DNA of 64,000 nt from contig NZ_CP065589.1 in NCBI RefSeq assembly GCF_021278965.1, positions 4,345,001-4,409,000 of the forward strand, written 5' to 3'. This document shows positions 56,368-64,000 of this stretch, piece by piece. Every line of letters starts with the position of its first letter. The stretch's first letter is position 1. Source of the DNA: Chryseobacterium capnotolerans. GTDB lineage: Bacteria > Bacteroidota > Bacteroidia > Flavobacteriales > Weeksellaceae. Position numbers and translations under genes: made by a program. Below the pieces are notes generated by a model. That model was not told the origin of the DNA. It ran no database searches and saw only the letters and a program-made list of their open reading frames with translations.

Positions 56368-56487
56368 ATGAACAAAAAATTCGATAAAAAATTTTACATT
56401 GAAGCTTTAAAGACCGTAAGATTAGAAGAAATACAAGATATACCGGACTCTTTTCCATTAGAAGTGCTAGATTCAATACATTATTAA
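56368..56487 (+). CDS. Peptide C: 39-aa acidic/hydrophobic small peptide
   Basis: ATG at 56368, stop at 56485-56487. The sequence runs MNKKFDKKFYIEALKTV, then RLEEIQDIPDSFPLEVLDSIHY: a basic amphipathic start and an acidic end, with two Ser, one Thr and no Cys. It is divergent from LanB and has no likeness to peptides A/B beyond a Lys-rich N-terminus. It could be a precursor, a signal peptide for the kinase or spurious. An AT-rich region and clean start (ACCATGAAC) favour expression. Confidence 0.4.
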   Translation: MNKKFDKKFYIEALKTVRLEEIQDIPDSFPLEVLDSIHY

Positions 56488-56790
56488 TTAGTTTTTATCG
56501 GAATTGTACATGATGTTCCGCTGCCCATCAAAGTAAGATTTACATTTCAGGATATAGTAGAGGTACCCACTGCATTTAATATAATTTGAATATATTCACT
56601 GGCAGACATATTTGGAACAATCACCAATTCTAAAAAACAGAGCTTTAATTGACTGAAGTTCCTCTATTGATTGCCATTTCAGAAATTACGGTTTTTGTAT
56701 CCGTGTTCATTATCCACATACCGCTTTCTGAATCCCAAAAATCTATTGAATCACTGGTGATGGTACTTTTATGAAGTAAAATATATAACC
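56488..56790 (-). pseudogene. Relic of a surface/tail-type protein gene
   Basis: On the minus strand, upstream part (to about 56790): KSTITSDSIDFWDSESGMW, IMNTDTKTVISEMAINRG in one frame. After a frame break: LVIVPNMSASEYIQIILNAV and NVNLTLMGSGTSCTIPIKN, ending at the stop 56488-56490. An in-frame TGA replaces what could be GGA between ISx and NVN. The nonsense codon and missing 5' end point to true decay. The family is not recognised. Confidence 0.5.
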
Positions 56791-56832
56791 TATATTATAT
56801 TTGATCGTCAGCAAAAAACCTCTTAACAAAAA

Positions 56833-56861
56833 ATAAGACAGGTTACTAAAACCTGCCTTAT
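56833..56861 (-). terminator. Terminator after the 448-aa protein gene
   Basis: A stem of about 12 bp with one mismatch (56833-56844 with 56850-56861) has an A run to the left. Confidence 0.7.
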
Positions 56862-56958
56862 CCGCACTTGTGTACAATTAAAATAGACTTGTGATACGCA
56901 ATCAAAACTGTTTTAAGATTTCCAGTGCCAAAACAAATATTAATAGGAATGTTTTTAT

Positions 56959-58305
56959 TTACTGCATCATCCAAGCTGTTGCATTAGCATACAAAATACT
57001 ATTATAAACTACAGATGATGCTGAAGTACCAGTACCGAAATTATCTTTAGGGATCGGTTTACCAGATGCATCTACTCCTGCTGGAAAGGATCCTTTAGAA
57101 GTATTATTGACTGCCCCCAAAGGAAATCCACCATCTCCCCAGAAGAATAGTTTATAAGTTTTGTGAACAAAACCAACGATCTGACCATTGTTTGTTGACA
57201 GAATTTCAACATTGGAACTGTTAATATTAATATTGGTATAAGAACTGGCATCATCATTATCATCTCCTACCAGCCTTCCTCTTACATCTCCAAAAGGGCC
57301 ATTAAGGATAGGATGGTTAATATTGGCTATTTGTTTAACAAACCCAGTACCAGTGGCTCCATTATTAGTGGTTGGGCTTCCAAAAATCTGGCTAAGCAGC
57401 TGGTTAGGTTGTGCCTGCTGCAGAAAGATCATTGCTCTTCCTCCGTTATCGAGATAGTTTTTAAGCGCTAATGCATCAGCAGCATTGGAGCTATAATCCC
57501 AGGTAAAAATAATCATATAGGGGTTATGGGCTGCAATATTAGCTGCCAAATTACCCTGTGCCGTTCCTACTGCCTTAATATCAAATCCCTGTGATGGAAC
57601 GGTTCCTGTAGGGCCAAAATTAGCTGATGATTGTAATATGGAAGTAGGAGCTGTTGTATTACTTGGATTAGGAGTGTACATTCCACCACCTAGAGAAAGA
57701 ATTGTTCTTTTCGGAATAACCCCAGTACTTACATTCACAGAAAAACTACAGGACTGACCTGCAATATTTATGGTAAAAGTTGCCATACCTGAAGAAGATG
57801 GAGTTCCGGAAATACTGAGGGTTATATTTCCACTACCGTTAACTAATGTTCCAGCTGGAGCAGATGCAGTAAGTCCAGACACAACTGTTGAAGCAGCTGA
57901 TATCGCTCCATAAGATTGTCCGGTAGCATTTGTGTAATTAATGACTTTTGTACCAGTACTAAGTGTATTTGCCATAAAAGCTCCACTAACAGCTCCACTG
58001 GAACAATCCAAAGCAAAGCCTGGTGTCGGACCACATTGGTCACACAAACAATTAGACCATCCTGTAGGTTTGAAAACTCTTACACAGCTTAATGTAGAAT
58101 CATACATAATAGTTCCTATTGCAACATTTCCACCCATTGGGTTGATCATATTGCGGGGATCTGCATTGGTAGGAAGAACCAATCCCATATTATTGGTTGT
58201 TTCCTTATTGACGTCTAGCGCACCTCTGGGATTGGCTGTACCTATACCTACTTGCGAAAATAAGATATTCGCAAAGAATATCAGGAGTAATAAATTTTTT
58301 TTCAT
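56959..58305 (-). CDS. Secreted protein with C-terminal GATase/ThuA-like fold, function unknown
   Basis: The 448-aa product has a signal peptide (ends ILFSQ) then VGIGTANPRGALDVNKETTNNMGLVLPT, an N-terminal motif common in Flavobacteriia surface proteins. A Cys cluster (CLCDQC), an Ig-like region (ASAPAGTLVNGSGNITLSISG ... FTINIAGQSCSFSVNVSTG) and a ~240-residue C-terminal domain follow. The last has RTILSLGGGMYTP, NPYMIIFTWDYSS, LKNYLDNGGRAMIFLQQAQ and FFWGDGGFPLG, resembling the glutamine-amidotransferase-like (ThuA) fold, but no catalytic Cys is seen. No T9SS sorting domain. Fold assignment is tentative. Confidence 0.55.
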   Translation of the reverse strand: MKKNLLLLIFFANILFSQVGIGTANPRGALDVNKETTNNMGLVLPTNADPRNMINPMGGNVAIGTIMYDSTLSCVRVFKPTGWSNCLCDQCGPTPGFALDCSSGAVSGAFMANTLSTGTKVINYTNATGQSYGAISAASTVVSGLTASAPAGTLVNGSGNITLSISGTPSSSGMATFTINIAGQSCSFSVNVSTGVIPKRTILSLGGGMYTPNPSNTTAPTSILQSSANFGPTGTVPSQGFDIKAVGTAQGNLAANIAAHNPYMIIFTWDYSSNAADALALKNYLDNGGRAMIFLQQAQPNQLLSQIFGSPTTNNGATGTGFVKQIANINHPILNGPFGDVRGRLVGDDNDDASSYTNININSSNVEILSTNNGQIVGFVHKTYKLFFWGDGGFPLGAVNNTSKGSFPAGVDASGKPIPKDNFGTGTSASSVVYNSILYANATAWMMQ

Positions 58306-58560
58306 TTTTTTTGGTTTTCAGCAAAATTATAGTTTATGAACTCCAACAGCAAAAAATAAACATACCTCACACGTACTACATAAGCCCTATCATTCATGCT
58401 TTAGACTCTCTACATGCGTTCTACAACCTCAATAACTAAAAGGGTGTAAGCCTAGTATTTTTATCGCAAACGTTCTCTAAATTTTTGAATAAAAACACAA
58501 TATTTTCATTTTTTTCATAAACAATACTAGATAAAAGACATGTTATTGGGGTCAAAAAAA

Positions 58561-58583
58561 ACCCGGCTATGAATTGGCCGGGT
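58561..58583 (-). terminator. Terminator of the corrinoid-uptake-like operon
   Basis: ACCCGGC (58561-58567) pairs with GCCGGGT (58577-58583); for minus-strand RNA a seven-U run follows. The ~250 bases to its left, up to the next gene start, hold nothing else I can name. Confidence 0.85.
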
Positions 58584-58614
58584 CAGAGTGAAACAAAAAT
58601 TAGCTATGCTAAAA

Positions 58615-60858
58615 TTAATTTTTAATCAGTTTTTGCTGATATACTGCTTTATCAGTTTTAGCTTTTAGGATGTATATTCCTTTCGGTAACATGCTTACAT
58701 TTACTTGTCCATTATTAAACTGAGTATTGATAAACTTACCTGAAGCATCATAAATAGAAACGTTTACCACTTTTTCCTGAGTTTTGATATACAAAATATC
58801 TGTAACCGGGTTCGGATAGATGCCAAACTCCAGTTTTTTCACCTCAGCAGTTGCTAATGTAGAAGTAGTGCTGTTTACCTTGAGTGTTCTTTCTACTACT
58901 TTTCCGTTTGAGTTAAAGCTGATTACAATATCTGATGTTCCTGAACCTATTGGAGTAAGTACCAATTCTTCATTAAAATTGATATCAGCAGAAACTACTG
59001 ATGGATTACTATTTGACTTAACAGATTTCACAATAGAAGAGCCAAAGCTGTCTTCATCAGAAATCAACGTTTTAAGATCAATAGTTGTAATACCAGAGGC
59101 TGTAACCTGAGACGGGAAAGTATTGCTTACTACCGGAGCAGTATTATCCGGGAATACGGTTACAGAAGGGAACCAGTAATAGTCATTCAATACTTTGGTA
59201 TCAATTAGACTTCCACCTGAGTTAAATGTGTGAATCCAGTTTTTTTGGAAATGAGCTCCAAATCCGCTTTCTGTAGTATTGGCAACAAGATTTCCATTAG
59301 CCGGATTTACACGAAGTGCTGCCCCGTAAGGGATTTGTTTATAAGCTCCTGTCTGTCCTGGTAGTGTAATAAAGGTTTCATTGAATACTTTGCTGGTTAC
59401 ATCAAATTTTGCAATCTGATTTCCTGATTTCATCCAATATAATGTATTTTCAGTATTACTTGCAGTGAAACTTCCTGCATTCCATGCTCCCCATGATCCT
59501 GAATAGGTTGAAGTTGGAATATTATAGTACTGTACTGCAAAAGTTGAAGGATCAATATTGGCTAGCTTCTGGCTCTGAATTGCCCAAACACTTCCATCTT
59601 TAGCCTGAACAATAGAATGGAAAGAGCCAGCAATGGTATTGATAACCGTATTGGTATTAGGGTCAATAATCTGGATTCCTGCCGTTTGATTCACTGCAAA
59701 AACATATTTTGAAGTACGGATCATATTTCCGATCTGTGCTGTTCCTGTTCCATTGATTAGACTTCCTATTTGCAGATTATCAATATCAAATAAATAGATT
59801 CCTTTAGATGTTCCAATGTATCCTTTATGTTCATCAACTCCAAGGAAAGATCTTCCGTCTGCTGTTCCAATCGTATTAAATGTTGCAATTTTCTGCAACG
59901 TCTTTGCATTGGCAACTACTAATCTTCCTCCAGGTGTATATTGGGTATCTCCACCATCAGCAGCCTGCTTGGAAACAAAATAGAATTTATCACCATAAAT
60001 AGTTCCGTGTGATGTGGTAGCACCGAAAGCATGGTTATTATTTACACTGCTGTAGGCTCTGTAATTAATCTGTCCGTTGTTATCAATAAAGTTAACAGAA
60101 CCGTTACCATGTCCGAACCAGTCTTCATTTACAACAAAAAAGCCGTTGGTAAAATTTGTTGTGGTTACATAAGGGGAAACCGGTGTTAAAGTAGATGATA
60201 TTGGGGGAGTCTGGAAATCGGGACTATAATTCCATACATCCCATGATCCATTTTGAAGGATACGTCCTGTAGATCCTGATCCCGAAGAGGAAAAATCGGA
60301 ATCTGAAGGGTTTTTAATCAGATAAGACCAAAAACCATTATTCCAGCCGGACTTCCAGTGGTCATTTACATCTTTTGCTGTATAATCATCGAAATCATAG
60401 GCTGTAGTTTTTACAATACCATCCACAGGATATAGCGGATAGGTGGCATTCCCACTTTTAATAAGAGCATTGGAATCCTGACCATTCAAATCAAATCCAA
60501 GTCCGCCTATTGCAGTTCCGTATGGAGTTCCCGGATACATTAGAGTAAAGAATCTGTGATCTGCTTTTGCAATCGCTTTAAGCATATCTTCTCCTGTAGC
60601 ATTGCCATCCCATCTGAAACCCCATACCAGAGCATCAGGATTTTTACCGTCATTCCACTGCACTACAAATGCGGCCTGATTGGAACCTGTTCCTACCCAG
60701 TACTGAATATCAGAAAAGCTGATCGTATTTGTAATATTGGTAGTGGTTAAAGGAGTATTTACCGAAATATCATTCCGGGGTACTCCCTGTACTTTTATCT
60801 GGGCATTCGTGAAAAATGCAAACAAAAAAAGCACAGTAAAAAGATAAAACTTTTTCAT
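58615..60858 (-). CDS. T9SS-exported DUF5074-type beta-propeller protein of the corrinoid-uptake-like operon
   Basis: The 747-aa product has a signal peptide (ends FFTNAQ). Residues ~20-200 form a domain with IQYWVGTGSNQAAFVVQWNDG and GFRWDGNATGEDMLKAI, which I recall from Bacteroidota loci next to vitamin B12 receptors. Residues ~225-560 have NGFFVVNEDWFGHGNGSVNFID and repeating DKFYFVSKQ / GRLVVANAKTLQKIATF units of a DUF5074/YncE-like propeller. A late Ig-like segment follows, and a T9SS sorting domain starts EFGIYPNPVTDILYI. It is the last gene of the operon, 30 bases after the preceding stop. Confidence 0.75.
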   Translation of the reverse strand: MKKFYLFTVLFLFAFFTNAQIKVQGVPRNDISVNTPLTTTNITNTISFSDIQYWVGTGSNQAAFVVQWNDGKNPDALVWGFRWDGNATGEDMLKAIAKADHRFFTLMYPGTPYGTAIGGLGFDLNGQDSNALIKSGNATYPLYPVDGIVKTTAYDFDDYTAKDVNDHWKSGWNNGFWSYLIKNPSDSDFSSSGSGSTGRILQNGSWDVWNYSPDFQTPPISSTLTPVSPYVTTTNFTNGFFVVNEDWFGHGNGSVNFIDNNGQINYRAYSSVNNNHAFGATTSHGTIYGDKFYFVSKQAADGGDTQYTPGGRLVVANAKTLQKIATFNTIGTADGRSFLGVDEHKGYIGTSKGIYLFDIDNLQIGSLINGTGTAQIGNMIRTSKYVFAVNQTAGIQIIDPNTNTVINTIAGSFHSIVQAKDGSVWAIQSQKLANIDPSTFAVQYYNIPTSTYSGSWGAWNAGSFTASNTENTLYWMKSGNQIAKFDVTSKVFNETFITLPGQTGAYKQIPYGAALRVNPANGNLVANTTESGFGAHFQKNWIHTFNSGGSLIDTKVLNDYYWFPSVTVFPDNTAPVVSNTFPSQVTASGITTIDLKTLISDEDSFGSSIVKSVKSNSNPSVVSADINFNEELVLTPIGSGTSDIVISFNSNGKVVERTLKVNSTTSTLATAEVKKLEFGIYPNPVTDILYIKTQEKVVNVSIYDASGKFINTQFNNGQVNVSMLPKGIYILKAKTDKAVYQQKLIKN

Positions 60859-60888
60859 TCTTACTAATTTTAATATATGTTACGTTTG

Positions 60889-62110
60889 TTATTTCTTTAA
60901 GTGTAAGTCGTAAGCTCCGGCTACTTCTGTAGAAACTTCACCCAGCCAGCCAGCTTCCTGATTTACTCCTGTGTATACTTTTACAAAATCAATTCCCGGA
61001 AGTTTTACATATTTTCCGTTCTTGTCAACCGCCCAGGAAATATCAATATTAGAAGCTTCATCATTATTGGGAGCATTATCTGCATATCCGAAATCATAAG
61101 ACTTCCCTACCCAGTAGTTCCCTGTTCCGCTCTGATCGTAATAGTTATTTTTAAGTAGGGTTCCTGTAAATCCAAAGGAAGCATCTGACAGCCATAGCGG
61201 GTAATAGCTTTGTGCATGAAAAACCATTTTTGTTTTAAATCCTGTATTTCCAATATTATCCTGCCATTTGATATACTCTACATCGGTTTGCCAGCTGTCA
61301 TTTCCAGGTACAGGTATTTTATTTTCATCCGGTTTGAAGTAAGTGATCCCGTAATTTTTCAGGGTTTCATTTTTTAAAGTATTCACTTCCTGCAATTTCA
61401 AACCATTCATTATCATCCGGTTTTCCGTTTTTGTTTTTGTCATAAGCCACCATGATAATTCCCGGCTCACAGTTTCCTGAACGGGGATCACTCGCAGAGT
61501 TCCCGAAGAATGCATTTCCCAGCACTTTAAAATCTCTTCCGTCCATATTCGGAATGGTATGATCAAAACCAAATACTACATAACCACCGTATCCGCCAAG
61601 GCTCACCATTGAAGGATTGGAACCTACAAGATAACTACTGGCTTTCTTAATCATATCTGCCTCAGTATTTCCAAGATCATATTCAGGAATATCATTCGTA
61701 AACTGGCCAACTGCGGGACGGAAATCAAATACTTTAGAGATATATTTGCTCAGCGTTCCTGCTTCTTTGGTTACTACAATTTTGGATTGAAATACTTTAT
61801 TGGTTCCTACCTTTAATGTTAAAGGATAAGTAGCGGCCTTTGTACTGATAAATTCCAGTTCAGCATTTTCGGAAATGATGGAATCTTTAATGCTCCAGGT
61901 AACTTTTCCGGAAATATTGGTAGGAATGCTCAATACTTTGAAACGCTCAATAGTATAAGCAGTATCTAATTTAAATGAAGGGGGAATTACTTCCGGATCA
62001 ACAGGAACCGGTACTGCCACCTCATCATCATTTTGGCAAGAAACTACCATACCCGCTAAAAAAAGGGATAAAAGCCCGGCTGTTATGTACTTAGTTGTTT
62101 TTTTATTCAT
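60889..62110 (-). CDS. PKD-like cell-surface lipoprotein of the corrinoid-uptake-like operon, one frame break
   Basis: Two frames join at the T run 61371-61376. Removing one T gives GSEYFKNETLKNYGITYFK, the only break in the window needing a deletion. The ~406-aa product has a lipoprotein signal (Cys after SLFLAGMVVS), a PKD/Ig-like region (~45-110) and a large domain with SLGGYGGYVVFGFDHTIPN, FKVLGNAFFGNS, RSGNCEPGIIMVAYDKNKNGKPDDNEWFEIAGSEY and IDFVKVYTGVNQEAGWLGEVSTEV. This calcium-loop-like DKNKNGKPDDNEW stretch is typical of surface proteins near BtuB/BtuG genes in Bacteroides. Confidence 0.72.
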
Positions 62111-62125
62111 GTCTATCAGTTTTGT

Positions 62126-63262
62126 TTAATTGTATAAAAAAGCGAAGTGGGCAGGGATATTTCCGCCTTCGGTCTTCCATTTAAAATGTCCGTTTTTATC
62201 AAAGCAGTACACAAATCCCATGGATACATAGTTTCGGGCATCTGTAATATAAATGTCTTCTGTAATAGGATTTACAGCAATTCCGTAGGGTGTTTTAATG
62301 AGGTCTTCATATTCCTTATCAATAATCCTGTTGGAAATCACCTGCTCTGTCTTTACATCTATAATTCCATAGGTTTTTACATAGGAGTGGGTATTGTAAT
62401 TGAACTCATTTCCGTAGTAATACAGTTTATCATTCACAATAGTCATTTCGCTCACTGCAATATGAAAGTCTTTTTTAATGTTTCCTGTTGCTGCATCTAT
62501 CAGATATAAATTGGAAGGAACGTTATAATAATCCCCTCTTGAGGTTACATACAGGTCTCCATAATTGTCTTTTTTAAGACGGTGAAGGTTGATAGCGACA
62601 TCAATTTTTTTCTTTTCTGTAAACGTGTTCAGATCAATCACTGAAACGGTTCTGTCATAATTCGGAACCATATATCCTCCGGAATTGGCAACAAATAGTT
62701 GATTCCCTACAATTTCCATTTCTTCAGGCTGATATCCTACTGTTGCTGTACGTTGAATAGTCAGCGATATTGTATCTATTTCTGCTACTTTTCCTTTGGG
62801 AGCCAACGGATTGATATCCACAGGGCCGGCATAGCTGCTGGCATAAGCTTTCCCATCTTTAAAGGTCATGTATCTGCAATTCTGTAGATAAATAGACTTG
62901 ATATGCTTGGCTGTTTTCGCTTCCAAGACTTCGATGGTATTAGAAACATTTACCACAATGTACATTTTGCTTCCATAGATTTTAATATCATTTCCAACGT
63001 CCCCCAACTCTTTTAAAACATTCGGGTTGATCTCGGAATAAATATTTCTGAAATAGGTTCCTTTGGTATAATCAAAGAAATCAAGGGTGCATTTATTGCT
63101 TCCCATATTTCCTTCGTTCAATACGTAGAATCCTTTTATTTTTGTTTTCTCAACGGGATTAAGCCCTTCCACTACTTCCATGGGAATAATGACATCATCG
63201 GTACGACATGAAACAAGGGCAATTAATGTCAAAAACAGAAAATAAATATTTAGTTTTCTCAT
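62126..63262 (-). CDS. BtuG-like beta-propeller surface lipoprotein (DUF5074/YncE family)
   Basis: The 378-aa product has a lipoprotein signal (FLTLIALVSC, Cys 19). The mature part is a seven-bladed propeller of ~45-residue repeats: GFYVLNEGNMGSNKCTLDFFD, VGNDIKIYGSKMYIVVNVSNTIEVLEA, QPEEMEIVGNQLFVANSGGY, DRTVSVIDLNTF, KTPYGIAVNPITEDIYITDA. In Bacteroides thetaiotaomicron, BtuG proteins of this type capture cobalamin with very high affinity and pass it to the adjacent TonB receptor BtuB. The start codon overlaps the receptor stop (ATGA), matching the btuB-btuG arrangement. B12 binding is inferred. Confidence 0.75.
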   Translation of the reverse strand: MRKLNIYFLFLTLIALVSCRTDDVIIPMEVVEGLNPVEKTKIKGFYVLNEGNMGSNKCTLDFFDYTKGTYFRNIYSEINPNVLKELGDVGNDIKIYGSKMYIVVNVSNTIEVLEAKTAKHIKSIYLQNCRYMTFKDGKAYASSYAGPVDINPLAPKGKVAEIDTISLTIQRTATVGYQPEEMEIVGNQLFVANSGGYMVPNYDRTVSVIDLNTFTEKKKIDVAINLHRLKKDNYGDLYVTSRGDYYNVPSNLYLIDAATGNIKKDFHIAVSEMTIVNDKLYYYGNEFNYNTHSYVKTYGIIDVKTEQVISNRIIDKEYEDLIKTPYGIAVNPITEDIYITDARNYVSMGFVYCFDKNGHFKWKTEGGNIPAHFAFLYN

Positions 63263-64000
63263 AAGGTGAAATTTAAAGTGAGTCTAAAGTTTCTTCCCGG
63301 CATAGGATAATTGAGTACCACATCATAATATTGGTTGAAAACATTGTTCATTTCAAGGTTTATTTTAAAAGGATGTCCCGCAAGGTTTAGTTTTCTCTGG
63401 ACAGAAAGGTCTAGGTATACCAGGGCTGAATATAGTTATAGCGGATATTATCCTGCTGTCCGTCATATCTTTCTCCCACATAGATTGTACTGTAATTAAA
63501 ACTCCAGTCTTTATAATCTGCCATCAGGGTAAAAGATCCGCTGTGCCTTGGTGTATAAGGAATTTGCTCCCCATAATAGGTTTCTTTAAATCCTTTAGTA
63601 ATGGTTTTATCTTTAGCACTCTGGTAGGTATAAGCCAATAATGGTCTAAGTTTCACCTTTCCAAGCATTAATTCCGCTTGAACATTTACGTCTGCTCCCA
63701 TAATTTCAACCTTTCCAAGATTGAGCATCATCCAGCGGAACATATTGGTTGTTGGGATGGCCACAATCTTATCTGTCACTTTGTTATAATACCCATCTAC
63801 TTTTATATAAAGTCCTTTGAATAAAGATCTATCATATTTTTTCTGATAAGTAAAACCTACATCATACTGGTGGGTAAATTCCGGTTTAAGAAAAGTATTA
63901 CCAACACTGGTATAATACAGGTCATTAAAGGTGGGTAGTCTAAAGATATTTTTATAGAAAGCTCTTAGGGTAAGTTCAGGTATTGAAGCGGGCTGATAGC
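63259..64000 (-). CDS. BtuB-like TonB-dependent receptor, C-terminal part (cut by window edge), one frame break
   Basis: The frame is open to the window end, so only the last ~247 residues are visible. They are barrel strands: LRAFYKNIFRLPTFNDLYY, NTFLKPEFTHQYDVGFTYQ, YIKVDGYYNKVTDKIVA, IPYTPRHSGSFTLMADYKDW, YVGERYDGQQDN, then LDLSVQRKLNLAG, LEMNNVFNQYYDVVLNYPMPGRNFRLTLNFTL. The frame breaks at GG 63414-63415; one extra G joins WYT to LDLSVQ. PTFNDLYY and NQYYDVVLNYPMPGR are typical of BtuB/colicin-type receptors. With the downstream propeller and surface proteins, corrinoid uptake is the best guess; the N-terminal plug and any upstream riboswitch lie outside. Confidence 0.8.

Noticed and set aside
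1..64000. Insertion sequences, phage genes or integrases
   Set aside because: No transposase, integrase or terminal repeats of IS type were found on either strand.

Overview
The window comes from a low-GC member of the Bacteroidota, most likely Chryseobacterium or a close relative in the Weeksellaceae. Supporting signs are a str operon ordered rpsL-rpsG-fusA-rpsJ, many proteins with type IX secretion (T9SS) C-terminal sorting domains, promoters of the TTG-N19/20-TAnnTTTG type (upstream of rpsL, the first tRNA-Glu, a regulator at 25.1 kb and two peptide genes), lipoproteins with short lipoboxes, and almost no Shine-Dalgarno sequences.

Layout. 0-7 kb: end of a large protein, a small permease-like protein, a catecholate-type TonB-dependent receptor and the str operon. 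7-13 kb: phosphatase-superfamily lipoprotein, GT-C-like membrane protein, dps, pncB, YciI-like protein, and two divergent double-glycine-leader peptides. 13-22 kb: a heavy-metal RND efflux operon (two-component system, TolC-like, MFP, RND pump). 22-29 kb: rmuC, a T9SS protein, two membrane-anchored regulators, a CPBP protease, a SpoU methyltransferase and an Ala-rich lipoprotein. 29-40 kb: housekeeping genes including a 5-FTHF cyclo-ligase, TrhO with an extra C-terminal domain, HtrA, RidA, LptD and an amidase. 40-42 kb: four tRNA-Glu(UUC) genes around rpsT. 42-49.6 kb: a tandem array of five paralogous T9SS-exported proteins plus a decayed sixth copy. 49.7-56.5 kb: a RiPP-type locus. 57-64 kb: surface proteins and a corrinoid-uptake-like cluster ending in a partial TonB receptor.

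The most interesting region is the RiPP locus. A full-length class I lanthipeptide dehydratase (LanB: glutamylation domain plus SpaB_C elimination domain) overlaps a LytS-type histidine kinase and is followed by a LytTR response regulator. About 2.3 kb beyond the regulator lie two near-identical peptide genes (45 and 41 aa) in inverted orientation. Both have a lanthipeptide-like leader and a Ser/Thr-rich C-terminus but no cysteine at all, and both carry the same promoter and the same pair of 8-bp direct repeats. No LanC cyclase or dedicated transporter is visible. The predicted product would be dehydrated without lanthionine rings, or modified in some other way.

A caution applies to the whole window. 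At least eleven frame breaks, in ten genes, are each repaired by changing the length of a homopolymer by one base (ten need an extra base, one needs one fewer). This pattern fits residual sequencing indels better than true gene decay. I therefore annotate these genes as single CDSs and give the break position. Genuine decay, with nonsense codons and missing parts, is seen separately at about 1.0, 42.2 and 56.5-56.8 kb.
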